DNA of 64,000 bases from Neurospora tetrasperma FGSC 2508 (Eukaryota > Ascomycota > Sordariomycetes > Sordariales > Sordariaceae). The first letter of the stretch is position 1; every line of letters begins with the position of its first letter. The stretch lies in the NCBI RefSeq assembly GCF_000213175.1, contig NW_009799102.1, forward strand, positions 2,518,309 to 2,582,308, read 5' to 3'. Below, piece after piece: positions 50,581-60,342 of the stretch. The notes beneath the pieces are model-generated. The model was not told the origin of the DNA and made no database searches. It worked only from the letters and a program-made list of their open reading frames with translations. A program made the translations under genes and the position numbers.

Positions 50581-52077
50581 TCATACGAAGGCCGCAACCC
50601 TAGACCACTCCCCCTCCCCTCCGCCCACCGGCCTGAACTCAACCGCCTCCTTGAAGTATCCCGCATCCTGCCATGCCTTCATGGTGGGCCCGTCATACGG
50701 CCCTTGGCTTCCTCCTCCGTCTCTCCCATCTGTCCACCTAAACTCCCACATTTTGGGGTGTCCGTTTAGTGACGATGACTGCTCTTCCTCCTTCTCCTCC
50801 TTTTCAGGAGCAGTAGGCTCCACCCAAGTCTCGCCCGTCTCTGCTCTATACTCTCTCACCAACCACTCCCTCTCCTTATCGTAAATATCCGGATAATCCC
50901 TTCCCAACAACTTATCCGCCGCCTCAGTAATGGCATCAATCGCCTCCCTGATCTTCTTCTGCTTCGGATCCTCCTCCTCCTTCTTGTCATCCACATCCAT
51001 CGAATCGATGCCCTGTTTCCTTTCCTGCCTCTTTTGCTTCCACTTGGGCACCTTCTTCGGCCCCTTGGTTTTGTCTTTTCCAAGTCTTGCCAGCGCCTCC
51101 AGCGCCGTCTCCCCCTTTTCTAGCGTCAGGATCAAGTTTCTGAGCAAGTCCCCAGTGGCGATCTTGTCATCTTCCCTCTCCTGCGCGCGCCTTTCCGCCT
51201 CACGCTTCTCGTGCGCCAACGCCGCCTTTTTGATTTCCTTTTTGGACAAGCCTTCCAGCCACTTATCGTGCACGGCATTTTGGTCGGCCGCTTTGCGGAT
51301 GTAGTTGCCCGCCTCGTCAAAGGCACCCTCTTCATTCTCGGCTTGCATATTGAAGGCGTCAATCTTGGGCGCGTGTTTCTTCAGTCCGCCTAGGCCGACC
51401 TCTTCGTCTACTCCCTCTTCGGCGATGGCGGCTGCTATGACTTCTTCGTCGTCATCTTCGTCGTCCGATTCGGCTGAGGCGGCGGGGTTGATGTTGATGG
51501 TTCCGCCAGCTTTGGAAGAGAGGTCTTGCCCTTCGATTTCCGAGTCGGCAAGGAAGTGGACGGATTTTTTGTCCTTCGCAGAGCCACCACCGGCTGTCGT
51601 CGGTTGAGCACCGTCGTCGTCTTCCAAGTCGCCAAACATGTCTACCTCGTCGTCTTCATCGGCATCTTTCCCTGCCCCGTTGGAAGGCTTGTTGTAATTA
51701 TCCATCATCTCGGCCAGATCCACGTCCTCGGCGTCTTTGCCCTTCTTGCGGCTCTTCCCTCGGGCTTCCGCGCGGTCTTCCAGGTTGTCATTGTCCGAAT
51801 CGGAATCGTACCCATCGATGTTGACCGCGCCGCGCTTGGTGGCTCGAGAAAGCCCACCGATCACGTCGGCGGCAAGAACCTCCTCGTCAGCTTCGTCGAG
51901 GTCGTCATCGTGCGCTGAGGGCGCGAGCGCGGAGGGGTTGCGCACGTCGAACTTGACTTTTTTGTGGGAGGGCCCGCTGGAGGTGTCGTCGTCGTTGGAG
52001 CGCGATTCGCCGTGGTGTGCGCGGGCGTAGGCTTCGCTGGCGCGTTTGGGGCGCGCGGCGGAGAAGCGGGAGGACAT
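50581..52077 (-). CDS. lin1: LIN1 / CD2BP2-type GYF-domain protein (U5 snRNP-associated)
   Basis: Homologue of yeast Lin1 and human CD2BP2 (U5-52K), which bind proline-rich splicing factors through the GYF domain and accompany the U5 snRNP during assembly in the nucleus. An intron-less frame of 498 aa from the ATG at 52077 (MSSRFSAARPKRASE); seven further codons upstream have no ATG. The N-terminal half is acidic and disordered with KKVKFDVRNPSA and GYDSDSD. The middle has the family blocks DAFNM--E-EEG-FDE-GNYIR and WL-G-SKKEIKKA. The C-terminal GYF domain (about residues 440-498) keeps WEFRWTD and the signature GPYDGPTMKAWQDAGYF. It converges with RVB2, leaving about 400 bp between stop codons. 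Confidence 0.95.
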   Translation of the reverse strand: MSSRFSAARPKRASEAYARAHHGESRSNDDDTSSGPSHKKVKFDVRNPSALAPSAHDDDLDEADEEVLAADVIGGLSRATKRGAVNIDGYDSDSDNDNLEDRAEARGKSRKKGKDAEDVDLAEMMDNYNKPSNGAGKDADEDDEVDMFGDLEDDDGAQPTTAGGGSAKDKKSVHFLADSEIEGQDLSSKAGGTININPAASAESDDEDDDEEVIAAAIAEEGVDEEVGLGGLKKHAPKIDAFNMQAENEEGAFDEAGNYIRKAADQNAVHDKWLEGLSKKEIKKAALAHEKREAERRAQEREDDKIATGDLLRNLILTLEKGETALEALARLGKDKTKGPKKVPKWKQKRQERKQGIDSMDVDDKKEEEDPKQKKIREAIDAITEAADKLLGRDYPDIYDKEREWLVREYRAETGETWVEPTAPEKEEKEEEQSSSLNGHPKMWEFRWTDGRDGGGSQGPYDGPTMKAWQDAGYFKEAVEFRPVGGGEGEWSRVAAFV

Positions 52078-52850
52078 GGTTGTGGTGGTTGTCTTCAATC
52101 TCGTGTGTTGGTGTGTAGGCGTTGACGTCAGCGTGTAAAGGTTATGTTGTCTTGATAGAATGGCCTATCCTGTCTCTGTGTCGCAGACTTTATGTAGATA
52201 TGGCCTGAGATGATGACTATTTTGCCTGGGTCGACGGCGAATGACAACCCTACAAGTAGAGGATGGTGTTTAGAGAGGATCTGGATGGCGAATTGGGAAT
52301 CTAGGTAAAGAAACTCCATCACTACCTTAGCCATTGTCAGCCCCAAGCCCCCAACGGATAACATGGAGCTCTCCACTGCCATCAAGGTCCAGAGCGTTCT
52401 GCAGTGGACAGGCAGCGCTCAAGGTACCTCTGACCTAAGCGTTTAGGAAGGGGGGAGCTCGCGCCACAGTACGGTTTCACAGATCTGACGCCACGGCGGC
52501 ACCTTCTCACCCCGCCAATCCCGTTGAGGCGGCAGATACCTCTAGGTACTGTACGATAGAGGTACCCTTGCTAGGCCGCCAGGGTCCCAATCATTACCTA
52601 ACGTGCCTGTAACTTTCGGGCCCAGTTATGTCATCTGCGTTGTTGCCTTTGGAACCTTCCACGCGGTCAGGTTATTTCAACATCGTCACAACCTCCCTTT
52701 CACTATCGCTTGTCACACTCTGCTGTTCCGGGTACCACTACTTATTCTGCGAAGCTTACCTCGAGATCTCCCCTCTTAATACGAATACCCTGCCGTTTCC
52801 CTTTTTGCAAAATATTACTTTTCTCCATCTCTAGCAGCTCCCTCGCGATC
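52078..52850. promoter_or_regulatory. Divergent promoter region between LIN1 and UFD1
   Basis: About 770 bp without a supported gene separate two divergent start codons. ACCTCTAGGTACT-type motifs lie at about 52,537-52,567, and a CT-rich stretch precedes the UFD1 ATG. Confidence 0.45.
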
Positions 52851-54089
52851 ATGGTAAGCTATCCTTGTCCTCACACTCGATTATCAAGACAGCTTTTCGA
52901 CCCCTCTATCTTTTTGAAACATTCTAACATGTGGCCATGGCAGTACGGAGACATCTACAGCCGCGCCGCCGGTCGCTCTCGGGGCGCGCAACGCTTCGAT
53001 GAGTACTACCGCTGCTACCCCCTTGTCATGGCGCCCGGTGCCGAACGACCTGAACTCAACTACGGCTCCAAGATTCTGCTCCCGCCTTCCGCTCTCGACA
53101 AGGTTTCGCGACTACACGTCCAATGGCCCATCATGCTAGAGCTTATCAACGGCTCGCAGGGCACCCACACACACGCCGGTGTTCTGGAGTTCGTGGCTGA
53201 GGAGGGCAGGGCCTACATCCCGCAGTGGATGATGCAGACACTCAAGCTCGACGTGGGCGACATGATCCAGATCAAGACGACATCTCTCGAGCTTGCCAGG
53301 CTTGTAAAGCTCCAACCGCAATCGGTCAACTTCCTCGACATCAGCGACCCTCGTGCCGTCCTCGAGAAGGCCTTCCGGAACTTTGCGGCGCTGACCAAGG
53401 GCGACGTTTTCAACTTTGAGTACAACGATGAGATCTACGAAATGGCGGTACTGGACGTCAAGCCGGAGACGGCCAAGATGGGTGTCTGCATGATCGAGAC
53501 AGATGTCAGCGTCGATTTTGCGCCGCCAGTTGGCTACGTCGAGCCTTCGCGACAGACACAAGGCAGTGGTACCAGCACACCACGCAACGGAAGGGCTGTT
53601 GGCGGAGGACTTCCGGCGGGCGGTCTTTTGCACAACCAGGGAACCATGGCTCAGGCCATCAACTACGATGCCATCGCACCAGGAGCCACCACCACGTCGG
53701 TGGGCAACTTCCAAGGCGAGGGTCTGCGGCTGGCGGCGAAGAAGGGTAGTAAGACGGGAACACCGAAGCCGGCGACGCCGGTGGCGGGTACTTCGACCAA
53801 CGTTAAGGACGTGGTGCTGCCCAGGAGGAAAAACAACAACGGCCCGTTGCCGTTGCGTCTGCCGCCCAACAAGCTCTTTTTGGGATACGAGATCAAGCCT
53901 GTCAAGACTGCCGCAGATAAGGAGAGGGAGGCGGCCGCGGCGAAGCAGCCGCACTTTGCGGGCCAGGGACAGACGCTCCGGGGAGGAGTCCCGAAGAAGA
54001 AGAGCAGCGATGGTGACGATAAGGCGGTGCAAGCTGAGAAGCAGCCGACAGAGAGCAAGGGAAGGCGACTTGACGGCAGGAATGTCTAG
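52851..54089 (+). CDS. ufd1: UFD1, ubiquitin-recognition cofactor of Cdc48
   Basis: Forms the Ufd1-Npl4 adaptor that brings ubiquitylated substrates to the Cdc48/p97 unfoldase, for ER-associated and nuclear degradation. Exon 1 is the ATG alone (52851-52853). The 90-nt intron has GTAAGC, a TTCTAAC branch site and GCAG; exon 2 is 52944-54089, giving 382 aa. The UFD1 N-terminal barrel is clear: FDEYYRCYPLVM, NYGSKILLPPSALDKLS-like, FVAEEGRAYIPQWMMQTL, LEKAFRNFAALTKGD and NFEYNDEIYEMAVLDVKPE. The C-terminus is basic and disordered, with KLFLGYEIKP. An in-frame ATG in the intron (52929) could give MWPWQ-YGD if the intron is kept, but splicing yields the family's short MYGD-like start. Confidence 0.96.
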   Translation: MVSYPCPHTRLSRQLFDPSIFLKHSNMWPWQYGDIYSRAAGRSRGAQRFDEYYRCYPLVMAPGAERPELNYGSKILLPPSALDKVSRLHVQWPIMLELINGSQGTHTHAGVLEFVAEEGRAYIPQWMMQTLKLDVGDMIQIKTTSLELARLVKLQPQSVNFLDISDPRAVLEKAFRNFAALTKGDVFNFEYNDEIYEMAVLDVKPETAKMGVCMIETDVSVDFAPPVGYVEPSRQTQGSGTSTPRNGRAVGGGLPAGGLLHNQGTMAQAINYDAIAPGATTTSVGNFQGEGLRLAAKKGSKTGTPKPATPVAGTSTNVKDVVLPRRKNNNGPLPLRLPPNKLFLGYEIKPVKTAADKEREAAAAKQPHFAGQGQTLRGGVPKKKSSDGDDKAVQAEKQPTESKGRRLDGRNV

Positions 54090-54397
54090 GGACAAACTTT
54101 CGTTCAACAAGCTTGTTACTAGATGGTTTGATGCATTCTCGGGCGTTTATGGGAAACAGGGTAATGGGAAAGGGAGGTTCACAGTCAAGGGATCACGGAA
54201 CGTTTGTAGCGTCGTTACGAATACACATGGACAGGCCACGGTGCTTTTCAAGATAGAAAAGGGCTGCATATGGGATGTCGAGTGCTGAGCAGCTCGATGT
54301 TCACTCAGGCCCATGCAGCTGACTAGAATTAGTGAGGAAGGAAATGATACCTCGATGTCCTCCTATAGTTGGAACATGCAAAAGTGATATTCAACAA

Positions 54398-54469
54398 GGT
54401 CCGCTGGCTCAATGGCAGAGCGTCTGACTACGAATCAGGAGGTTCCAGGTTCGACCCCTGGGTGGATCG
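54398..54469 (+). tRNA. tRNA-Arg (anticodon ACG)
   Basis: A 72-nt cloverleaf without intron. The acceptor stem GGTCCGC pairs with GTGGATC (two G-T pairs), discriminator G. The D arm is TGGCTCAATGGCAGAGC. The anticodon arm TCTGA-CTACGAA-TCAGG gives ACG, arginine (read as ICG). The T arm is CCAGG-TTCGACC-CCTGG. It lies alone between UFD1 and the F-box gene. Confidence 0.95.
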
Positions 54470-55335
54470 AGTTATCTTTTCTTTTGCCGGCATCGCATAC
54501 GGAGGTGCTCCCAACTTTTTTATTTTCTTTTTGCTCCCTTAAAATGCCAAGAGTTGATATAGTTGTGAGATGGACGGAATGGACGTGTTCTTCTATTGCG
54601 GGGCACAAATGGTCCCTGATTTTTCATTGTTGACGGTGCATCGAGAACGGCTTGGCCCTTCTTGTCTTTGTCTCAAGCAGTCGCTTTGTAAGTGTCGTGC
54701 CAGGAAGGTCCGGAGTTCTGCCTGCATCCGCTTCGAGGTCTGTCCTTCCAGAATTTTGCATCCTTGAAGGTTAGCTACAAGTCAACGATACTTGGAACGA
54801 ATATAGTCAATAACATCAACAGTATTACATTGAGTTCTGATGTTAGTTTAGTACCAATGATTTTTGGCTTTTCCCAGTTGCACTTCCAAGAACTCGGTCG
54901 GTCGCATCGTTTGAGATGAGTCCTTGATTAGCTAATGTGGGTCGTGCAGCAGGCTGGCTGGGTCCCGTGATTGGTTGAAAGGGACGAAATCGAACGGCAT
55001 TGTCGGTTTAGCACTCCCGCACAGTGAGCAAGCAAACCAAAAGCGCCTCCCACTCCCTGACTGACAGGGTTGACCATTTCCTGTTCCGGACTGGTTCTGT
55101 GCTCACTGCGACCGGACCATTCATCATCAGTCGCAAACCGAAGCCATCTTCCGACTCGCAACCATCCGTCTTTCAACAACACCAAGGCAACAAAACAAAC
55201 TGACTGCAACCTTGCTGGATGCACCTTGCCATATTCTTTCTTTGCACTCGTACATATCCACAAACAAACAAACAAACAATTGCAAACAAAATATTCGCAC
55301 CACTCGATGCCGCTTGCTGAACAGCACAGCTAGCC
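54470..55335. other. Intergenic between tRNA-Arg and the F-box gene
   Basis: No gene supported. A T-rich stretch just after the tRNA (54476-54535) can serve as the Pol III stop. An ACAAACAAACAAACAA run at about 55,260-55,276 lies in the presumed leader of the F-box gene. Confidence 0.5.
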
Positions 55336-58020
55336 ATGTCCAAGGTGGAGGCCCGCCGGCGTGCTTCGGCGCGAAGCCGTACTAGATCTGCATTATCGGC
55401 GACGGAGGCGTTAGAAGTAGCGGCGGCAGTGGGTGGTGGCCGTAGTCTGCGGCCACGCCGAGCCGGGAGTCAGGGGGGTGGTGCTGTGGGAGCCGCTGTT
55501 GGTGTTGCAATCGGCCGCGGTGCGACATCAAATCTGGGCCCAGCAAGCCCACTAAGACGAAGCGCTCGCAGCGGGGATTCAGCAGCAGGGGCAGCCCGGA
55601 ACAGTGGTGGTCCACGTCGTTCGTTCAACGGCCGTAGAGGTGATAACAACAACACCAGCAACGGCACCACTCCAAATCACAATATTCGCCCGCGTAGGTC
55701 GTCCATCAACTATCGTGAAGACTCTTCCGACGATAGCGACAGTGCCTCTACTACGTCTGATGAAAGCGACAGCGAAGAAGAAGAAGAAGAGCATGACGGA
55801 GAACGAGATGCACGGCAACCCGCGCGCAGGTCCGCCATATCATCAACATGGGGGCGTCCATCTCGGACCGAGCTCAACAATAACACACGAGCAGTCACCT
55901 CCGGTCGCCAAGCGCTAGGAAAACGGCGCCGTCCCCGGTCCGGCTTCTTCCATGAAGACACCGACGGAGAAGATGATGACATCGTCAACACCGACCAGGA
56001 AAGTCCCCCCACTCCTCGCAGGGGCAGAGCAACGGCCACATCCGTAGCCAGAGCCAGGGAATCGTCAGTTCCACGTACCCCAGAGCGAAAGAGAAGAAGA
56101 GGCACGCCGGCGACTGCCACTAAGAGACGCACGCCCGCTTCGTCCAGGAAATCTAAATTGGACCTTGTCCACTCTGGCGGTGCCGAAGAAGACACTGCCG
56201 AAAAGGAACCCAAAGTCATCCCCCCCTGGCAACATCTTCCCTATGAGCTCTGGCTCTTGATTTTCAAGTTTGCATCCGCTGAGCGTGATCGAGATGCTGT
56301 CAACATTCTCTTATATGCGAGCCGTCTTTGCAGGGAACTTGCGGAACCAGCCCTGACGGCCTTGTATTACTCCCCCCCCTTGCTTACGCGGAAAATGGCA
56401 CATGGACTCGTGGCGCTCTTGTCCTCGGATCCCTCACAGATGAAGTACCGCTACAGGTGGAAAGTAAAAAAGTTGCGGATCGATGTTGAGGAGATTGCTT
56501 CCAAGACTTACAAAGGGCTACACCTCGACTGGGAAGCCCTCTTCGCCAATGTCCCACAGCTCATGTCTATCGACTTCTTCCATGCAAAGGACGATGCCCC
56601 ATTCCGATCTCTTGAAGCGAGCCTGAGATGGAAATATCCCACCGCTTTGTGGAACTTCCTCAACGGCGGCGACCCTCCAGGAACCAAGCACAAGCCGCTC
56701 GAACTTGAGGCCTGGAGATGGAACGGAAGGTTAATGACCCCCGACATGACTTTGCAAAGTCCTGCCATCATTCACCAAACTCCGGCTTTTTCAAAGCTCA
56801 AGAAACTTTGCCTTCAGAACTTCCAGGTTCCTTCGATGCCCCTGCATAACTGGCCAGCGGTTGTCCAAGAAGATGAAGGGTTCGAAAACTTCTTGATCAG
56901 CGAGTTTGCCCATGCCATTAACGTTCTTCCCCAACTGGAGTATCTGTCTATTGAATCCTCCACCATTGCAAACGACTACTTGCTCCGTCTTCTTCCCAAA
57001 ACCTTGAAGACGTTGGAGCTCGTCAACTGCTGGGAAATCACTGCCGATGATTTTTCGGAATACCTTCTGACCCGTGCCTACCATCTTGAACATCTCTATC
57101 TAAAGCATAACCAGTCCCTCAGTTTGAGTTTCCTCACTGTCCTGGGTACTGCCTGTCCACACTTGCAAACGCTGAGCGTAGATCTGAAAACATACAACCA
57201 CCATGAATTCTACAACGACTCAGACCCTAGCTATGACGAGGTTCTCAGCGTCCAAGAAGTCCCCGAGTGGCCAGTGAGTCTGCGCACCCTCGAGCTTCAG
57301 AACATGCGCAAATGGTCCGCCGACGCAGCCGAGAACCTCTTCCAGTCCCTGATCAAAGCCGCTCCCGATCTTCCCGGCTTACGCATCATTGATATCAACG
57401 CCAAACTCAACATTCCCATCCGCCAGCGTTCCGAAATGCGCGATAGATGGGAAGCCCGTCTCAAGGGCGTCTTTCTCCGCAAATGGGAAGACCCCAAGCC
57501 ACCCTTCACATTACGCCCCCCCAACAAGCAACAGATAATACCCACCTTCTCAACGAGCAAACTACCCCCTTCTGCTACCAAACGGTCCCGCACCGATAAC
57601 TGGGTAGCCCAATCCATCGAAGCCCAACAAGGATCGTCGTCCTCACTCTCTACCCGCCGAAGCGCCCGCATCGCAGCTTTATCCTCTGGCTCCTCATCAT
57701 CCAACGGCGGCACACCCTCGCCCTCGCGCGGCCACAGCGCCCAACGCGGCGAACGCGAAGTATCCGTGGCTTCCTCGCTATCATTATCAGCCGAGGCATT
57801 ATCTCTTTCACCTAGGGAAGCCAACGTAGCGGGCGAGATTCTCTACAGACATGGCTGGTGCGAGAAGGTGGAGCTGCAGTTGGACAACCAGAAGTTGACG
57901 GAGCAGACGTTGACCATGGAGGATTTTGTGGACGGCAGCGGCGATGATGATGAGGAGGATTCCGAGTGGGATGGGATGGACAGGGATGACGATTATGGTG
58001 GTGGGGGGTATGCTTGGTGA
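55336..58020 (+). CDS. F-box protein with leucine-rich C-terminal region
   Basis: Likely substrate receptor of an SCF ubiquitin ligase. An intron-less frame of 894 aa. The first 290 residues are disordered, Arg/Ser-rich and basic, with an acidic run near residue 150 and several SR/RRG-type clusters. The F-box sits at about residues 295-345: IPPWQHLPYELWLLIFKFAS, then LLYASRLCRELAEPAL-ALYYSPPLL. Irregular leucine-rich repeats follow to about residue 700 (LEYLSIESSTI, LKTLELVNCWEITADDFSEYL, LEHLYLKHNQSLSLSFLTVL, LQTLSVDL). The C-terminal third is Ser-rich, ending in an acidic tail with DDDEEDSEWDG. The target is unknown. The long basic N-terminus suggests a nuclear protein (inference). Confidence 0.88.
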   Translation: MSKVEARRRASARSRTRSALSATEALEVAAAVGGGRSLRPRRAGSQGGGAVGAAVGVAIGRGATSNLGPASPLRRSARSGDSAAGAARNSGGPRRSFNGRRGDNNNTSNGTTPNHNIRPRRSSINYREDSSDDSDSASTTSDESDSEEEEEEHDGERDARQPARRSAISSTWGRPSRTELNNNTRAVTSGRQALGKRRRPRSGFFHEDTDGEDDDIVNTDQESPPTPRRGRATATSVARARESSVPRTPERKRRRGTPATATKRRTPASSRKSKLDLVHSGGAEEDTAEKEPKVIPPWQHLPYELWLLIFKFASAERDRDAVNILLYASRLCRELAEPALTALYYSPPLLTRKMAHGLVALLSSDPSQMKYRYRWKVKKLRIDVEEIASKTYKGLHLDWEALFANVPQLMSIDFFHAKDDAPFRSLEASLRWKYPTALWNFLNGGDPPGTKHKPLELEAWRWNGRLMTPDMTLQSPAIIHQTPAFSKLKKLCLQNFQVPSMPLHNWPAVVQEDEGFENFLISEFAHAINVLPQLEYLSIESSTIANDYLLRLLPKTLKTLELVNCWEITADDFSEYLLTRAYHLEHLYLKHNQSLSLSFLTVLGTACPHLQTLSVDLKTYNHHEFYNDSDPSYDEVLSVQEVPEWPVSLRTLELQNMRKWSADAAENLFQSLIKAAPDLPGLRIIDINAKLNIPIRQRSEMRDRWEARLKGVFLRKWEDPKPPFTLRPPNKQQIIPTFSTSKLPPSATKRSRTDNWVAQSIEAQQGSSSSLSTRRSARIAALSSGSSSSNGGTPSPSRGHSAQRGEREVSVASSLSLSAEALSLSPREANVAGEILYRHGWCEKVELQLDNQKLTEQTLTMEDFVDGSGDDDEEDSEWDGMDRDDDYGGGGYAW

Positions 58021-59134
58021 TACATATTGATTTTCGCAACTGACTTGGTTGGGTAAATGAAACTGCCCGGAACTGGGCCTCTTACACACACACGCGGGAT
58101 TCATGACTTGGGGGTTTGGGTATCTTGCTTATTTGCTTTCCATATCATATCCTCTGGCGCTCGGTGCTTGGAGGTATTATTACTAATTTGCTTTTTTTTA
58201 TTTCCTCTGAAGAAAGGTTGATCCGGCTTTCACTACTTAGGGCATACAATGGCGCTCGCTGTCTTGTTCGTTTAATTTAATCTTGTACGCCTTTTCGAGG
58301 CCCCCTTTTCACTTCCATTTTACTACTCGCGGGAAAGACCGTTCCTTCTTTTTTGTAGGCATCTAGATACTGCCATGTCCACTTTCCTTTTTTATTCGCT
58401 TTCAAGCGCGGACCAGACTAGCCTACATTATGGCAGCTGATTGCGAAGTACTACCTACAACATTGTAATTGCCGTGCACACACCATGCACACTAGTGGTG
58501 ATCTGGCAACAGAATCTCTCTCTTTCACGCTCACAATGCCAACCTTAGCTCACTGCAGGCTCTCTTGAATCTCGACAGCTGGTCTTGATTAGACTTTCAA
58601 TTATACGTTCCGTACACCTCTACTTTCTTGACCTTTTGCTCTACACATCTTACTTCCTTGCCTTTGTTTTTTGCTTCCACTTTCGCTCCCCTGGCTCAAA
58701 GCCTCTTATTTGCTTTCTTGTATTGCATTTGTTGCATTTGTTGCATGGGGTTTATTTGACGGATATGATTAATACACAAAGACGAAGGGACGCATAAGGC
58801 GCTACTAGGATCGGTCTCAGTCTGTTAACACATCCCACGATATGATGGCAGCAGTAGTGACAAAGATCACAAAGGAGGCACGACGCCACCGACAGTAGGG
58901 CAACAAGAGGGATGGATACAAGTTACAAATCGATATCTTTCGTTGCTACTGAAGGTGTATGGACCGTGTATGTGGTGCAGACAGGAGTGGTATAGGTAAT
59001 AAATAAATGGGACATGCTACAAACTAGAGCCATTTATGTACCCACGTAAGGACTATATATATACCTTCGTAGTAATGGGAAGGTGGATGGATGTTTCCTA
59101 GGTAAATTGACATGTACCTGTCAAGATCCAGTTA
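58021..59134. other. Intergenic left of the MITE
   Basis: No gene supported; it is T/C-rich with short open frames only. A CCTAGGTAA motif lies at about 59,097-59,105, close to the transposon end. Confidence 0.5.
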
Positions 59135-59619
59135 CAGTCGGTGCCGGAAAAAAACGCCCAACTCAAAATTTCCCCGCAAAAAAAGCCAAAAGTTATCATC
59201 GCCACTCTTTGATTCCACCACCATACATTCTTCCAAACATTGATAGCAGTTTCTTTGAGACTCTTTTTTACTTTCTTTTACTAGATGTAAGCTAGCCAGA
59301 TATTTTTGCCTCAAAATGGTGGTGAACGAGGGGTGTAAAACAAAGTGCAAAGTAGCAAATTTATTACAGGGGGCTTACAGGGGCTTATAGTAGGTAAAAA
59401 TTGACAAATTTTTCGAGTGCTGACTTTGACACCTTCTTTCTCGAGCATTTATACAAGAAAAGCGATATAGAAAAGTTAGTATAAAAGGTAGTATAAAGTA
59501 ATCGGTACCGTATAATTCCGGGATTACTATACTTCTATAGGTGTTGCTTTTTAGTAACTTGAATTGTACGAGTTTTGCGGTAAAATGACCAGTTGGGCGT
59601 TTTTTTCCGGCACCCACTG
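59135..59619. mobile_element. MITE-like non-autonomous DNA transposon, Tc1/mariner type
   Basis: A 485-bp element with inverted ends: the left starts CAGTCGGTGCCGG and the right, read on the other strand, CAGTGGGTGCCGG. The first 29 bases match with one difference, and weaker pairing goes on for about 15 more. TA flanks both sides (59133-59134 and 59620-59621), as expected from target-site duplication by the Tc1/mariner superfamily, whose ends often begin CAGT. The interior is AT-rich and has only two short open frames without transposase features, so it must depend on an enzyme made elsewhere. Near-identical ends suggest fairly recent movement (inference). Confidence 0.85.
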
Positions 59620-60342
59620 TATCATGATTTGTGTGCCGATGGTTGGTACGGTAAGTACATAAGTACTGTGTAGACAGCGAGAAATGAACTTGGAACGTGG
59701 CTATTATATCACACGTGTAAGATGATGACGGTGATTGGCTGTAGCGGGAAAAGCTTGAGTTGGAAGCTTATTTTGACGACCCCCATGTCCAACTTAAATG
59801 TAACGAAATAATTACGTACCTTGCTGACAGTATTTCCCTTTGTCATGAGGCGAGCTGTCTTCACCAAAGTCATCATTTTTTCGTCTTTTTTTTGATCAGG
59901 TCTCCGAGATCTACTGCTCCGGCAAATTCGTGCCCTGATGTACTGGGAGGCAATTTGCGGTTAAAGTTATATGCAGAGGTATGCTCCTGACCTGCGAGAT
60001 CGATGCTCTGCAGCCTCTATTATGCAGACACTCTTCCCTATCATCTCCTACCAGATCGTTCCTGTTGTAAGTATCGTACCAAGCGCCTTTCCGGAAGGCC
60101 TTCTTGCCTACTTTTGCGAAGGGAAGTAGAGGCTCCTTGTTTTATTAACTTTCAGCTAGCTGGTACAAGGTGATTTGTGGATTGTTCAGGTAGAACAAGG
60201 CAGTATCATGTGTAAGGTATCATCATCTCCTGACACCAGTCATAATTAGAAGGAAAACATCCCACATTAGTACCACAGAAACACTTTCAAGTCCAACGAC
60301 GCCACAAGAAAACCCAAGTCGTAAGAATCATGAAAGTCCAAA
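59620..60342. other. Intergenic right of the MITE
   Basis: No gene supported. The right part is the 3' flank of the DUF3176-like gene. Confidence 0.45.

Noticed and set aside
53136-54110. 324-codon minus-strand open frame
   Set aside because: Shadow of UFD1 exon 2.
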